From Allobosea sp. (GTDB lineage Bacteria; Pseudomonadota; Alphaproteobacteria; Rhizobiales; Beijerinckiaceae), in the NCBI RefSeq assembly GCF_017308015.1, contig NZ_JAFKFW010000015.1:1-64000 (forward strand): DNA of 64,000 nucleotides. Direction: 5' to 3'. This document shows, in pieces, positions 8,935-17,979 of this stretch. The notes under the pieces were generated by a model, which worked only from the letters and a program-made list of their open reading frames with translations, was not told the DNA's origin and made no database searches. Both the position numbers and the translations under genes were made by a program. The number at the start of each line of letters is the position of its first letter. Within the stretch, counting starts at the first letter, position 1.

Positions 8935-10143
8935 CTACTGCGACCTCGGGCCGAGATCGCGCGGCGCGGCGTTGATCGTGACGATCTGGCCGTTGCGCAG
9001 TTCCAGCACGGCGAGGCCGCGCTCGACCTGCCCGTCCGGGCGGAAGCGGAAGACGCCGTCCGCCCCGGCAAAGCCCGAGCCGTTGGTCAGCACCGCTTCC
9101 GAGAATCGCTGCGACCCTTGCGTGCGCGCCAGCGCCGCCGCGAGCGAAACCGCGTCATAGGCCAGCGTCGCTGTGCGGGTCGGTGCGCTGTTGAAGCGCT
9201 GCTGATAGCGCCCGGCGAAGGCGTTGAAGCCGGCGGTATCGGGCGAGGCGAACCAGCCGCCCTGGATCGCCGCCACGCGCGCGATGCCGGCGTCGTTCCA
9301 GACGCCGGTGCCGAGCGGCTTGACCTTGGCCGGATTGTAGCCGGCCTCCTGCAGAAGCTGGCCGAGCGTTGGCATCGTGTCGGCGGCGGCCGGCACGAAC
9401 AGCGCATCGGCCTGGGCGAGCGACGGCATCAGGCGCTGGATCGCGGCCTTCATCGCGGCCGGATCGGAGCTGAAGCGCTCGATCGCGGCGACGCGCACGC
9501 CGCGATTGGCGGCGGCCTGCTGGAACGCGGCCTCGACGACCTTGCCGTAAGCGGTGTCAGGCACCAGCGCGGCGAAGGACTTGCGACCCTGCTGGGCAGC
9601 ATAGCCGATCACGCGATTGACGTCGTTCTCGGGTGGGAAGGAGAGCAGGTAGACGCCGCGCGAGGCGACGTTGGAATCGCTGGAGAAGGCGATGATAGGC
9701 CGGTTGGCGCCGCGTGCGACCTGCCCGGCGGCCTGGACGGAGGGCGCGAAGAGCGGGCCTACGATCAGTTCGGCGCCTTCCGAAAGGGCCTCCTGCGCCG
9801 CGGCGCGGGCCCCGTCGGGTGTACCGCGATCGTCCTTGAGGAGCAGGGTCAGGTCGGCGTTGGGGAACTCGGCCAGCGCCATCTCTGCAGCGTTCTTCAG
9901 GGAATTGCCGACAACCGCGCCCTGGCCTTCGGCCGTGAGCGGCAGTATGAGACCGACCTTGACCTTGCCGGTGCCGATGGTCTGGCCGGTCGGCGTAGAG
10001 CCCCCGGCGGCCGGCGCGCCCGAATCGAAGCCCGGCAGGCCTGAGGTGCCTCCGCCGCAGGCGGCTAGCGCAAGCGGCAGCATGACGGCAAAGGCGCGTG
10101 CCTTGAACCGCAGAATCGGTGCGACATGCCGATGATGGAACAC
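8935..10143 (-). CDS. penicillin-binding protein activator, LpoA-like lipoprotein
   Basis: A 402-residue lipoprotein with a signal peptide and lipobox L-A-A-C (Cys29). It is followed by a glycine/serine/proline linker and a periplasmic-binding-protein type I fold with V-G-L-I-L-P-L near residue 64. This is the LpoA C-terminal type that activates class A peptidoglycan synthases. It is annotated elsewhere as an ABC amino-acid binding protein, but no transporter genes are near. It is divergent from rsmI-yraN-gshB, matching the known lpoA (yraM)-rsmI (yraL)-yraN synteny, which supports the cell-wall role. The start given is GTG; ATG at residue 21 would shorten the signal peptide too far. Confidence 0.82.
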   Translation of the reverse strand: MFHHRHVAPILRFKARAFAVMLPLALAACGGGTSGLPGFDSGAPAAGGSTPTGQTIGTGKVKVGLILPLTAEGQGAVVGNSLKNAAEMALAEFPNADLTLLLKDDRGTPDGARAAAQEALSEGAELIVGPLFAPSVQAAGQVARGANRPIIAFSSDSNVASRGVYLLSFPPENDVNRVIGYAAQQGRKSFAALVPDTAYGKVVEAAFQQAAANRGVRVAAIERFSSDPAAMKAAIQRLMPSLAQADALFVPAAADTMPTLGQLLQEAGYNPAKVKPLGTGVWNDAGIARVAAIQGGWFASPDTAGFNAFAGRYQQRFNSAPTRTATLAYDAVSLAAALARTQGSQRFSEAVLTNGSGFAGADGVFRFRPDGQVERGLAVLELRNGQIVTINAAPRDLGPRSQ

Positions 10144-10279
10144 GGGCGATCTCCAGTCGTGACCGGGCCGGCGAAACGCTGCCCGGCGATGGTCCTGCGG
10201 AACTGTTCTACCCCCGGACCTCTCGTGCCAGTCCGAAAGCCTATTTTCAAGTTGTTAACTATAGGTTGCACGGGAGCAG

Positions 10280-11236
10280 ATGCGCCTTGCCATGGCGCGG
10301 GATCAGCCGCTGTGGCAGCGTGGCACGATGTCGACCGATACCGCCGCCCGTTCTCCCAGCTATACCGCCTTTGGCCTGAGGGCCGAGGCCGAGCCATTGG
10401 CACCGGGCCTCCATATCGTCGCGACGCCGATCGGCAATCTCCGCGACATCTCGTTCCGGGCGCTGGCGACGCTTGCTGCCGCCGACGCGATTCTCGCCGA
10501 GGATACCCGCACCTCGAAGACGCTGCTGGCGCATTACGGCATCTCGACGCCCCTCCTGCCCTATCACGAGCACAATGCCGCGCAGATGCGGCCGAAGGTG
10601 CTGGCCAGGCTGCGCGAAGGCGGCAAGCTCGCCCTGATCTCGGATGCCGGCACGCCGCTGGTCTCCGATCCCGGCTACAAACTCGTCGCCGAATTGGTGG
10701 CGGAGGGCCTGCCCGTGACCGGCATCCCCGGTCCTTCCGCGGTGCTGGCTGCTCTGGTGCTGGCCGGCCTGCCGACCGACCGCTTCTTCTTCGAAGGCTT
10801 CCTGCCGCCGAAATCGGGCGGGCGCCGCACCCGCCTGACCGAGCTCGCGGCCATTCCCGGCACGCTGGTCTTCTTCGAATCGCCCCGCCGCCTCGCCGAG
10901 ATGCTGAGTGATGCAGCCGCCGTGCTCGGCGCGCGGCCCGGCGCCGTCGCGCGCGAACTCACCAAGTTCTACGAGACGGTCAGGCGCGGCACGCTCCCCG
11001 AACTGGCCGCCCATTACGAGAGCGAGGAGGAGGCGCGCGGCGAGATCGTCGTGATCATCGGTCCGCCCGGCGCCGCCGATCTCGTCACCAGCGACGAGGC
11101 GATCGACGCGCGTTTGCGCGCGGCGATGGCTAAGGTGTCGCTGAAGGAGGCCGTAGCGCAGGTAGCGGCCGAAACCGGTCAGCCGCGCCGCAAGGTCTAT
11201 GCCCGCGCGCTCGAACTCACTCGCGACGATCCGTGA
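10280..11236 (+). CDS. rsmI: 16S rRNA (cytidine1402-2'-O)-methyltransferase
   Basis: A 318-residue SAM-dependent tetrapyrrole-methylase-fold enzyme that 2'-O-methylates C1402 in the ribosomal P site. Motifs: I-V-A-T-P-I-G-N-L-R-D-I-S near residue 47, E-D-T-R-T-S-K-T-L-L, and S-D-A-G-T-P-L-V-S-D-P-G. GGGAG lies just before ATG 10280; ATG 10328 would give a 302-residue product closer to the usual length. The yraN start overlaps its stop (GTGA), so the two are co-translated. The pair is divergent from lpoA. Confidence 0.95.
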   Translation: MRLAMARDQPLWQRGTMSTDTAARSPSYTAFGLRAEAEPLAPGLHIVATPIGNLRDISFRALATLAAADAILAEDTRTSKTLLAHYGISTPLLPYHEHNAAQMRPKVLARLREGGKLALISDAGTPLVSDPGYKLVAELVAEGLPVTGIPGPSAVLAALVLAGLPTDRFFFEGFLPPKSGGRRTRLTELAAIPGTLVFFESPRRLAEMLSDAAAVLGARPGAVARELTKFYETVRRGTLPELAAHYESEEEARGEIVVIIGPPGAADLVTSDEAIDARLRAAMAKVSLKEAVAQVAAETGQPRRKVYARALELTRDDP

Positions 11237-11628
11237 CCAAGGCAGGCGCCGATCCGGGCGGGCGCAGCCATAAAGCGCGTCGCTCCGGTCTCACCGGCCA
11301 CCGTGCCGAATGGCTTGCCATCCTCTGGCTGACCGCAAAGGGCTATCGTTTGCTGGAACGCCGCTTCGGCGGCAAGGGTGGCGAGATCGACCTCGTGATG
11401 AAGCGCGGCCGCACCATCGCCTTCGTCGAGGTCAAGGCGCGTAGGGACCTCGACGATGCCATGATCGCGATCACCGCGGAAAAGCAGCGGCTGGTCGAGC
11501 GGCGGGTGCGGCACTGGCTTTCGCGCAATCCCTGGGCTGCCGGCTATCATCTGCGAGCTGACGCTGTGTTCCTGGCGCCGTGGTGCCGGCCGCGCCATGT
11601 GCCCGCCGCCTTCGCGCTTGTCCTGTGA
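11233..11628 (+). CDS. yraN: YraN (UPF0102) family endonuclease-fold protein
   Basis: A 131-residue protein with a PD-(D/E)xK nuclease-like core. G-x-x-A-E near residue 21 is followed by G-G-E-I-D-L-V near residue 51 and F-V-E-V-K-A-R near residue 67, the Asp, Glu and Lys typical of the fold. The biological role is not settled in any organism. The GTG start overlaps the rsmI stop by four bases and gshB follows 70 bases later. This order is conserved across alphaproteobacteria. Confidence 0.92.
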   Translation: MTKAGADPGGRSHKARRSGLTGHRAEWLAILWLTAKGYRLLERRFGGKGGEIDLVMKRGRTIAFVEVKARRDLDDAMIAITAEKQRLVERRVRHWLSRNPWAAGYHLRADAVFLAPWCRPRHVPAAFALVL

Positions 11629-11698
11629 TGCAGGGCGCCCCACTTGCGAGAACCCCGCCCGCGGCCCGATAAGAACGGCCTGCAACAGGAAGCCTGTC

Positions 11699-12643
11699 AT
11701 GAGCCTCAACGTCGCCATCCAGATGGACCCGATCGAGCGCATCCGGATCGCCGGGGATACCGGCTTCGCGCTGATGCTGGAAGCGCAGGCGCGCGGCCAC
11801 ACGCTCTACACCTACACGCCGGACAAGCTCTCGATGCGCGACGGCAAGGTCACGGCGCCGATGCGCCCGGTGAAAGTACGGGATGTCGAAGGCGATTATT
11901 TCACCGCCGGCGCCGAGGAGAAGATCGATCTGTCCACGCTGGACGTGGTGCTGCTGCGGCAGGACCCGCCCTTCGACATGGCCTATGTCACCACGACGCA
12001 TATGCTCGAGCGCATCCACCCGAAGACGCTGGTGGTCAACGACCCCACTTCGGTGCGCAACGCGCCCGAAAAAATCCTCGTCACCCATTTCCCCGAACTG
12101 ATGCCGCCCACGCTGATCACCCGCGACAGGGCGGAAGTTGAGGCCTTCCGCGACGAGCATGGCGAGATCGTCATGAAGCCGCTCTATGGCCATGGCGGCG
12201 CGACCGTGTTCAAGACCAGCAGGACCGACCCGAATTTCGGCTCGCTTTTCGATCTGTTCAGCAACCTCTTCCGCGAGCCCTGGGTCGTTCAGGGCTTCAT
12301 CAAGGAGGTCAGTGAGGGCGACAAGCGCATCATCCTGATCGACGGCAAGGCGGCGGGCGCCGTCAACCGCGTTCCGGCGGTCGGCGACCTCCGCGCCAAC
12401 ATGGTGCGCGGCGGCGCGGCGCGACCGACCGACCTGTCGAAGCAGGAGCTCGCGATCTGCGAGGCGATCGGCCCGACCTTGCGCGAGCGCGGCCTGCTGC
12501 TGGTCGGCATCGACGTGATCCACGGCAAGCTCACCGAGATCAACGTCACCGCGCCGACCGGCGTGCGCGCGATCAAGAAGCTCGGCGGGCCGGATCTCGC
12601 GGCGCAGCTCTTCGACGTGATCGAGGCGAAGCGCGGCCGCTAG
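11699..12643 (+). CDS. gshB: glutathione synthetase
   Basis: A 314-residue ATP-grasp enzyme that joins gamma-glutamylcysteine and glycine. The N-terminus [13 protein letters not shown] is diagnostic. The ATP-grasp glycine loop K-P-L-Y-G-H-G-G and the C-terminal metal/ATP residues in E-I-N-V-T-A-P-T-G are intact. ATG 11699 matches the family N-terminus and has AGGAAG 7 bases before it; the longer frame from 11597 is rejected. It is the last gene of the rsmI-yraN-gshB run and is followed by a short hairpin repeat. Confidence 0.96.
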   Translation: MSLNVAIQMDPIERIRIAGDTGFALMLEAQARGHTLYTYTPDKLSMRDGKVTAPMRPVKVRDVEGDYFTAGAEEKIDLSTLDVVLLRQDPPFDMAYVTTTHMLERIHPKTLVVNDPTSVRNAPEKILVTHFPELMPPTLITRDRAEVEAFRDEHGEIVMKPLYGHGGATVFKTSRTDPNFGSLFDLFSNLFREPWVVQGFIKEVSEGDKRIILIDGKAAGAVNRVPAVGDLRANMVRGGAARPTDLSKQELAICEAIGPTLRERGLLLVGIDVIHGKLTEINVTAPTGVRAIKKLGGPDLAAQLFDVIEAKRGR

Positions 12644-12644
12644 A

Positions 12645-12688
12645 GCATTTTCAAGCGAAGTGGGGACCGGTTCGCGTGAAGAAAATGC
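12645..12688. repeat. short hairpin repeat after gshB
   Basis: Outer arms GCATTTTC and GAAAATGC enclose a second pairing GCGAA/TTCGC around GGGGACC. This small palindrome is a familiar scattered intergenic element in rhizobial-group genomes. It begins two bases after the gshB stop codon and lies between convergent genes, so it may act as a bidirectional terminator. Confidence 0.7.
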
Positions 12689-12703
12689 GATAAGACAAAG
12701 ACC

Positions 12704-14419
12704 CTAAGCCGGCTTCACATAGCCTTTCCAGCAGCGCCCGAGCGCGATCTCCCGCCGGCCCGTCAGGACCGGTGCGTAGATTCGGCGCAGGGCCTCGTTT
12801 GCGACCGTGACCGGGCAGAGCGGGTAGAGCACGAGGTCCGCCTCGCGGGCGAGCGTGATCTCCGTATCGTCCGGCTTCGGCACGGCCCGGAACGGGTCGG
12901 CGCCGATGGCGATGCCGCGTGGCGCGCTCCGGTCCATCACGAACGGAAACGGGTTGACGAAATTGAGGCTCATGATCGTCTCGAAACGGCGCCCGCTCGC
13001 CTGCTCGTGTGCCAGGATCGCCGAGACGCCCTCGTCGACCGCCATCAGCCACGAAGCCTGGAAGTCGAGTTCGGAATAGAGCTGCGGTGACGGCAGCATC
13101 TCGCGGGCAGCGAAATCCCGGAATGTCGCCGAATGGAAGGCGTAAAGGTCGAGCATCGCGCTGGCGCGGCTGACGACATTGGCATGCTGCGAGACCTGGC
13201 CGAGACGGCCGAGATGCTGGTTCGGCAGCGCGGTATAGCCCGCCTGCGCCATCAGCGCCCGCGCGGCGCGCTGGAGCACGGTCTCGGCCGGCGGGATCGC
13301 GGTGGCCGCGACCAGGCCGCAGACCAGGAGCGCGCCGCGCCGGCCGCTGCCGAGCCAGCGCGACAGGATGACCAGCAGGACCGGCCAGATGAAGATGAAG
13401 GCCTGCCCGCCGGTGTTCTGGGTCTCGAAGAACAGCCCCGCTGCGAGGACGACCGCGAGCCAGGCGACATCGCGGTCGAGCAGGCGGACGAAGCCGGCCG
13501 CAGACAGGTGGCGGCGCAGCGCAAGAGCAGCCTCCGCGATGTCGCGGCGATCCAGCCAGAGCAGGGCGAGCCCGAGCGCCGCTCCGGCGCCGACGATGTC
13601 GAGATGCAGCGAGGTGGCCTGGACGAAGCGCGGCAGGATGCCGCCGGCATTGATCGCGACAAGCGCGAGAATGCTGTCGAGATAGGCGCTGACAAGCCCG
13701 GTCGCGAATTCGAGCCCTAGCATCCCGAGACCGGCCGCGGCGGCGACGAGGAGACACTGGCGCCAGCCGATCCGCCCGGCTGCCAAGGCGAAGATCGTGA
13801 CGAGGCCGCCGGCGAGGAAGCCGGTGATCTTGATCAGGAACAGCGCCGTGAGCGTCCAGCCGATGATCGCCCAGAGTGCGAGGCCACGCAGGAAGACGAG
13901 GCCCGAGACCAGCACATAGAGCACGATGCTGACATGGCGGTTGTAGATGCCGAAGCCGTCCGTGCCGGGGAAGAAGGAGTAATGCTCGACATTGATCGGC
14001 AGGATCTGGAAGGCGAGATAGGGCAGGAGCAGCGCCGTTGCCTTGGCGCGCGACAGCTTGCCGACCTGGTGCAGGACGAGCGCCATCGCCGGGGCCGTCA
14101 CCGCGAACAGGCACCATTGCGCCGTAAGCAGCGGCTGCGCGCGCGGAAACAGCGCGTCGAAACCGGCGAAGAGCCAGTAGCCGAGCGGACCGACCGGCGC
14201 GATGAAATCGACCAGCGGCACCTGCCCGTCGCCGATCCGGTTGGCGGCGTCGAGATACAGGACGAGGTCCCAGTACATCGGCCCGAGCGGCAGCGTCAGG
14301 GGCTGCGTCAACACGAGCGCGCAGGCGAGAAGGGCGATGCCGAGCAGAGCGAGCGGCAGGTTCGGAAACTGTCCCGCCCGTGTCGAAACGCGCGTCCCGA
14401 TCGTGCCGCCGGCCTGCAT
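12704..14419 (-). CDS. uncharacterised polytopic membrane protein (paralogue of 27422-29143)
   Basis: About 571 residues with roughly ten to twelve hydrophobic segments, then a soluble C-terminal domain of about 150 residues. The N-terminal loop has a D-L-V-L-Y-L-D-A-A-N-R-I motif followed by V-D-F-I-A-P-V-G-P-L-G, placed like the acidic loop of GT-C glycosyltransferases, but I cannot assign a GT family. The C-terminal domain has L-Y-S-E-L-D-F-Q-A-S-W, C-P-V-T and I-A-L-G-R-C-W-K-G-Y. All of these recur in the second copy in this window. ATG 14419 is preferred: GGGGAAGAG precedes it, and the longer frame would run into the moeB-like gene. Function unknown. Confidence 0.8.
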   Translation of the reverse strand: MQAGGTIGTRVSTRAGQFPNLPLALLGIALLACALVLTQPLTLPLGPMYWDLVLYLDAANRIGDGQVPLVDFIAPVGPLGYWLFAGFDALFPRAQPLLTAQWCLFAVTAPAMALVLHQVGKLSRAKATALLLPYLAFQILPINVEHYSFFPGTDGFGIYNRHVSIVLYVLVSGLVFLRGLALWAIIGWTLTALFLIKITGFLAGGLVTIFALAAGRIGWRQCLLVAAAAGLGMLGLEFATGLVSAYLDSILALVAINAGGILPRFVQATSLHLDIVGAGAALGLALLWLDRRDIAEAALALRRHLSAAGFVRLLDRDVAWLAVVLAAGLFFETQNTGGQAFIFIWPVLLVILSRWLGSGRRGALLVCGLVAATAIPPAETVLQRAARALMAQAGYTALPNQHLGRLGQVSQHANVVSRASAMLDLYAFHSATFRDFAAREMLPSPQLYSELDFQASWLMAVDEGVSAILAHEQASGRRFETIMSLNFVNPFPFVMDRSAPRGIAIGADPFRAVPKPDDTEITLAREADLVLYPLCPVTVANEALRRIYAPVLTGRREIALGRCWKGYVKPA

Positions 14420-14465
14420 GGCGCTCTTCCCCGTCCCTGTGACGGGGTTTGCTAGCAGGATCCGG

Positions 14466-15257
14466 TTAAAATCGGCCTTCGGCTGCCATGTTGCCGCTGA
14501 GCGGGTTGGCCTCGTCCCAGCCATAGCGCAGTGTTTCGAAGCGCATCGTCAGTGAATCGAGCAGGAGGAGCTTGCCGACCAGTGGCTCGCCAAAGCCGGT
14601 GATGGCGCGTACCACCTCCAGCGCCATCAGGGAGCCGATCACGCCCGGCAGGGCGCCGAGCACGCCGGCTTCCGCGCAGGTCGGGATCGCGCCGGGCGGC
14701 GGTGCTTCCGGAAAGAGGCAGCGCCAGGTCGGGTTCGGCTTTCCGTCCGGCCCGGTCTCATGGGCGCGGATCGTGGTGAGCGAGCCGTCGAAGCGCCCGA
14801 GCGCGCCCATCACCACCGGCTTGCGCTCATGGAAACAGGCGTCGGACACGGCATAGCGCGTCGCGAAATTGTCGGAGCCTTCCGCCGCGATATCGTAGAA
14901 GGCGATCAGCGCGCGGGCATTATGCGGATCGAGCCGCGTGACATGTTCCTCGACCACGACGTTCGGGTTGAGATTGCGCACGAAGCGGGCGGCGACCACC
15001 GCCTTGTGTGCGCCGATATCCTCGGTGGTGAAGATGGTCTGGCGCTGCAGGTTCGAGAGCGAGACGATATCGTCGTCGACGATGCCGATCTTCCCCACGC
15101 CGGCCGCGGCCAGATACTGAAGCAGCGGTGCGCCGAGCCCGCCAGCCCCGACGACCAGCACGCGCGCGTTCTTCAGCCGCTGCTGCCCCGGCCCGCCGAT
15201 CTCGGGCAGGACGATATGGCGCGCATAGCGCTCGATCTCGTCGTCGTTCAGCATCAT
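14466..15257 (-). CDS. moeB: HesA/MoeB/ThiF family adenylyltransferase
   Basis: A 263-residue E1-like enzyme that adenylates the C-terminal Gly-Gly of a small sulfur carrier (MoaD or ThiS). Motifs: R-Y-A-R-H-I-V-L-P-E-I-G-G near residue 8, V-V-G-A-G-G-L-G-A-P near residue 35, and C-L-F-P-E then T-C-A-E-A-G-V-L-G. The Cys-x-x-Cys pairs that hold zinc in E. coli MoeB are missing: W-R-C replaces the first pair and no C-terminal pair exists. With no moaD or thiS near, MoeB versus ThiF is undecided; MoeB is the better length match. Two adjacent ATGs (15257, 15254) could start it. It is divergent from the nucleoside operon. Confidence 0.85.
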   Translation of the reverse strand: MMLNDDEIERYARHIVLPEIGGPGQQRLKNARVLVVGAGGLGAPLLQYLAAAGVGKIGIVDDDIVSLSNLQRQTIFTTEDIGAHKAVVAARFVRNLNPNVVVEEHVTRLDPHNARALIAFYDIAAEGSDNFATRYAVSDACFHERKPVVMGALGRFDGSLTTIRAHETGPDGKPNPTWRCLFPEAPPPGAIPTCAEAGVLGALPGVIGSLMALEVVRAITGFGEPLVGKLLLLDSLTMRFETLRYGWDEANPLSGNMAAEGRF

Positions 15258-15428
15258 GGGCGGTAGCCTAAGGCCGGGAGCGGCCTCTGGGCAATCGCCA
15301 TGCCTGCGCGACCATGCCGTCGTGATGAACATGACCTTTCGCCAGCTTGGCCGCGTCGCTTGGCCATGTCATCGTGCCGCCATCGAGGGCCGGATAACGG
15401 CGCCCGGCTGCAACAGGGGATCGCTTCC

Positions 15429-16433
15429 ATGCGTTTGGGTTCTTTCGCGGCGGCGCTCGCCGGCGTGGCGCTTTCGGCCGTGGCGGCACTGGCACAGCCT
15501 CAGCCAATCAAGCCGGCGATCGTCTACGACAAGGGCGGCAAGTTCGACAAATCCTTCAACGAGGGTGTGTTCATCGGCGCCGAGAAGTTCAGGAAGGAGA
15601 CGAATGTCGACTTCCGCGATTTCGAGCCTACTAACGACGCCCAGATCGAGCAGGCCCTGCGCCGCTTCGCCCGGGACGGCCATTCGCCGATCATCGCGGT
15701 CGGCTTCTCGCAGGCCACCGCCCTGCAGAAGGTTGCGGCCGAGTTCCCGAACCTGAAATTCACGATCATCGACATGGTGGTCGAACTGCCGAACGTACAA
15801 TCGGTCGTCTTCAAGGAGCATGAGGGCTCCTATCTCGTCGGGCTGCTCGCGGCGATGGCCTCGAAGTCCGGCAAGGTCGGCTTCGTCGGCGGCATGGATA
15901 TCCCGCTGATCCGCAAATTCGCCTGCGGCTACGTCCAGGGCGTCAAGGCCGGCAAGGCCGATGCCGAGATCTTCCAGAACATGACCGGCTCGACCCCGGC
16001 CGCCTGGAATGACCCGGTCAAGGGCGGCGAGCTCGCCAAGTCGCAGATCGATCGCGGGGCCGACGTGGTCTATCATGCGGCGGGCGGCACCGGTATCGGC
16101 GTGCTCCGGGCGGTGGCGGATGCCGGCAAGCTGGGCATCGGCGTCGATTCCAACCAGAACGCCCTCCATCCCGGCAAGGTCCTGACCTCGATGCTGAAGC
16201 GCGTCGACATCGCCGCCTACAACTCCTTCAAGGCGGCGCAGGACGGCTCCTGGAAGGCGGGCGTCTCGGTGCTCGGCCTGAAGGAAGAGGGTATCGACTG
16301 GGCGCTGGACGATAACAACAAGGCCCTGATCACGCCTCAGATGAAGGCCGCCGCCGACAAGGCCAAGGCCGATATCATTGCCGGCACCGTCAAGATCCAC
16401 GACTACATGTCCGACCAGAAATGCACGATGTGA
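15429..16433 (+). CDS. BMP family ABC transporter substrate-binding protein (nucleoside uptake)
   Basis: A 334-residue periplasmic binding protein of the basic membrane protein / PnrA family, whose characterised members bind purine and pyrimidine nucleosides. A signal peptide ends near A-A-L-A-Q. D-K-G-G-K-F-D-K-S-F-N-E-G near residue 34 is the family signature, and G-G-M-D-I-P-L-I-R-K-F follows. Many relatives are lipoproteins; here there is no lipobox cysteine. GGGGA precedes ATG 15429. It opens an operon with the matching ATPase, two permeases and nucleoside-degrading enzymes, which fixes the substrate class with good confidence. Confidence 0.93.
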   Translation: MRLGSFAAALAGVALSAVAALAQPQPIKPAIVYDKGGKFDKSFNEGVFIGAEKFRKETNVDFRDFEPTNDAQIEQALRRFARDGHSPIIAVGFSQATALQKVAAEFPNLKFTIIDMVVELPNVQSVVFKEHEGSYLVGLLAAMASKSGKVGFVGGMDIPLIRKFACGYVQGVKAGKADAEIFQNMTGSTPAAWNDPVKGGELAKSQIDRGADVVYHAAGGTGIGVLRAVADAGKLGIGVDSNQNALHPGKVLTSMLKRVDIAAYNSFKAAQDGSWKAGVSVLGLKEEGIDWALDDNNKALITPQMKAAADKAKADIIAGTVKIHDYMSDQKCTM

Positions 16434-16449
16434 GGCGCGGGCGGCTCCC

Positions 16450-17979
16450 TTGAGTTCCGTGCTCGCCATCGAGCTTGTCGGGATCTCCAAGCGCTTCGGC
16501 CCGGTCGCCGCCAACAGGGACGTGTCCCTCTCGGTCGCGGCCGGCTCGATCCACGGCATCGTCGGCGAAAACGGCGCCGGCAAGTCGACGCTGATGTCGA
16601 TCCTCTATGGCTTCTACGAGGCCGATGCCGGGGAGATCAGGATCGCCGGCGCACCGTGCCGCATCCGCTCCCCGGCCGATGCGATCGCGGCCGGGATCGG
16701 CATGGTCCATCAGCATTTCATGCTGGTGGAGACCTTGAGCGTCGTCGAGAACGTCGTACTCGGCGCCGAGGGCGGGGCTTTCCTGAAAAGCGGCGTCGGG
16801 AAGGCGCGAGCCGCCCTCGCCAGGCTCTCGCAGGACTACGGCCTCGCGATCGATCCCGATGCCATCGTCGGCGATCTTTCCGTGGGCCTGCAGCAGCGCG
16901 TCGAGATCCTGAAGGCGCTCTATCGCGGTGCCGAGATCCTGATCCTCGACGAGCCGACGGCGGTGCTGACCCCGGCCGAGGCCGACCAGTTCTTCGCCTT
17001 GCTCCGGGCGCTGAAGGCACAGGGCAAGACGGTGATCCTGATCACCCACAAGCTGCGCGAGATCATGGACGTCACCGACAGGGTCTCGGTGATGCGCCGC
17101 GGCGAGATGGTCGCCCATGTCGCCACGGCCGAAACCTCGCTGCCGGCTTTGGCCGAAGCGATGGTCGGCCGGCGCGTGCTGCTGCGGGTCGAGAAGGAGC
17201 CGCGCGAGCGTGGCGCGCCGGTGCTGGAGGCGGTCGGCCTCTCCTGCCGCGACGGGCGCGGCACCGAAACCCTGAAGGACGTCAATCTCACGCTTCATGC
17301 AGGCGAGATCGTCGGCATCGCGGGTGTCGCCGGCAATGGCCAGAGCGAATTGCTGGAGGTGCTGGCAGGCCTGATCCAGCCGAGCCGCGGCGTGATCCGG
17401 CTGGGCGGGCAGATTCTTGCCGCCGCCGACCGTCACCCTGCCCGCCTGCGCGATCGCGGCCTGATGCATATTCCCGAGGATCGCCACCGCAGCGGCCTCG
17501 TCACCGCCTTCTCCGCTGCCGAGAACGCCATCCTCGGTTATCAGCATGATCCGGCCTTCGGTTCCGGTCCCTTGCTCTCGCCGGCCCGCATCGAGGCTCA
17601 TGCGCGCGAGGCCTTCGCGGCCTATGACGTGCGCCCGCCCGACCCGGCGCTGAAGACCGCAAAGTTCTCCGGCGGCAACCAGCAGAAGATCGTGCTCGCC
17701 CGTGAGATCGAGCGCGGCCCCAAGGTACTGCTCGTCGGCCAGCCAACACGCGGCGTCGATATCGGCGCGATCGAGTTCATCCATCGCCGGCTGGTGGCGC
17801 TGCGCGATGCCGGCGTCGCGATCCTGCTCGTTTCGGTCGAGTTGGAGGAGGTGATGGCGTTGTCCGACCGGATCATCGCCATGTGCGGCGGCCGGATCAC
17901 CGGCGAGCGCGTCGCCGAGCAGGCCGACGAGCGCGATCTCGGCCTGCTGATGGCCGGCGTGACGGACGAGGCCGCATGA
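16450..17979 (+). CDS. double ABC ATPase of the nucleoside transporter
   Basis: A 509-residue protein with two nucleotide-binding domains in tandem, like RbsA or the NupA subunits. Domain 1 has G-E-N-G-A-G-K-S-T (Walker A, near 40), L-S-V-G-L-Q-Q-R-V-E-I (signature) and L-I-L-D-E-P-T (Walker B). Domain 2 has a degenerate Walker A, G-V-A-G-N-G-Q-S-E, the signature F-S-G-G-N-Q-Q-K-I-V and L-L-V-G-Q-P-T instead of a Walker B with Asp-Glu, so site 2 is probably not hydrolytic, as is usual for this subfamily. The start is TTG 16450, 17 bases after the binding-protein stop. It overlaps the next gene by four bases. Confidence 0.94.
   Translation: MSSVLAIELVGISKRFGPVAANRDVSLSVAAGSIHGIVGENGAGKSTLMSILYGFYEADAGEIRIAGAPCRIRSPADAIAAGIGMVHQHFMLVETLSVVENVVLGAEGGAFLKSGVGKARAALARLSQDYGLAIDPDAIVGDLSVGLQQRVEILKALYRGAEILILDEPTAVLTPAEADQFFALLRALKAQGKTVILITHKLREIMDVTDRVSVMRRGEMVAHVATAETSLPALAEAMVGRRVLLRVEKEPRERGAPVLEAVGLSCRDGRGTETLKDVNLTLHAGEIVGIAGVAGNGQSELLEVLAGLIQPSRGVIRLGGQILAAADRHPARLRDRGLMHIPEDRHRSGLVTAFSAAENAILGYQHDPAFGSGPLLSPARIEAHAREAFAAYDVRPPDPALKTAKFSGGNQQKIVLAREIERGPKVLLVGQPTRGVDIGAIEFIHRRLVALRDAGVAILLVSVELEEVMALSDRIIAMCGGRITGERVAEQADERDLGLLMAGVTDEAA

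Noticed and set aside
8935-10143. Amino-acid ABC transporter binding protein (LivJ-like)
   Set aside because: The fold is shared, but there are no permease or ATPase genes, and lipobox plus rsmI-yraN synteny fit an LpoA-type cell-wall activator.
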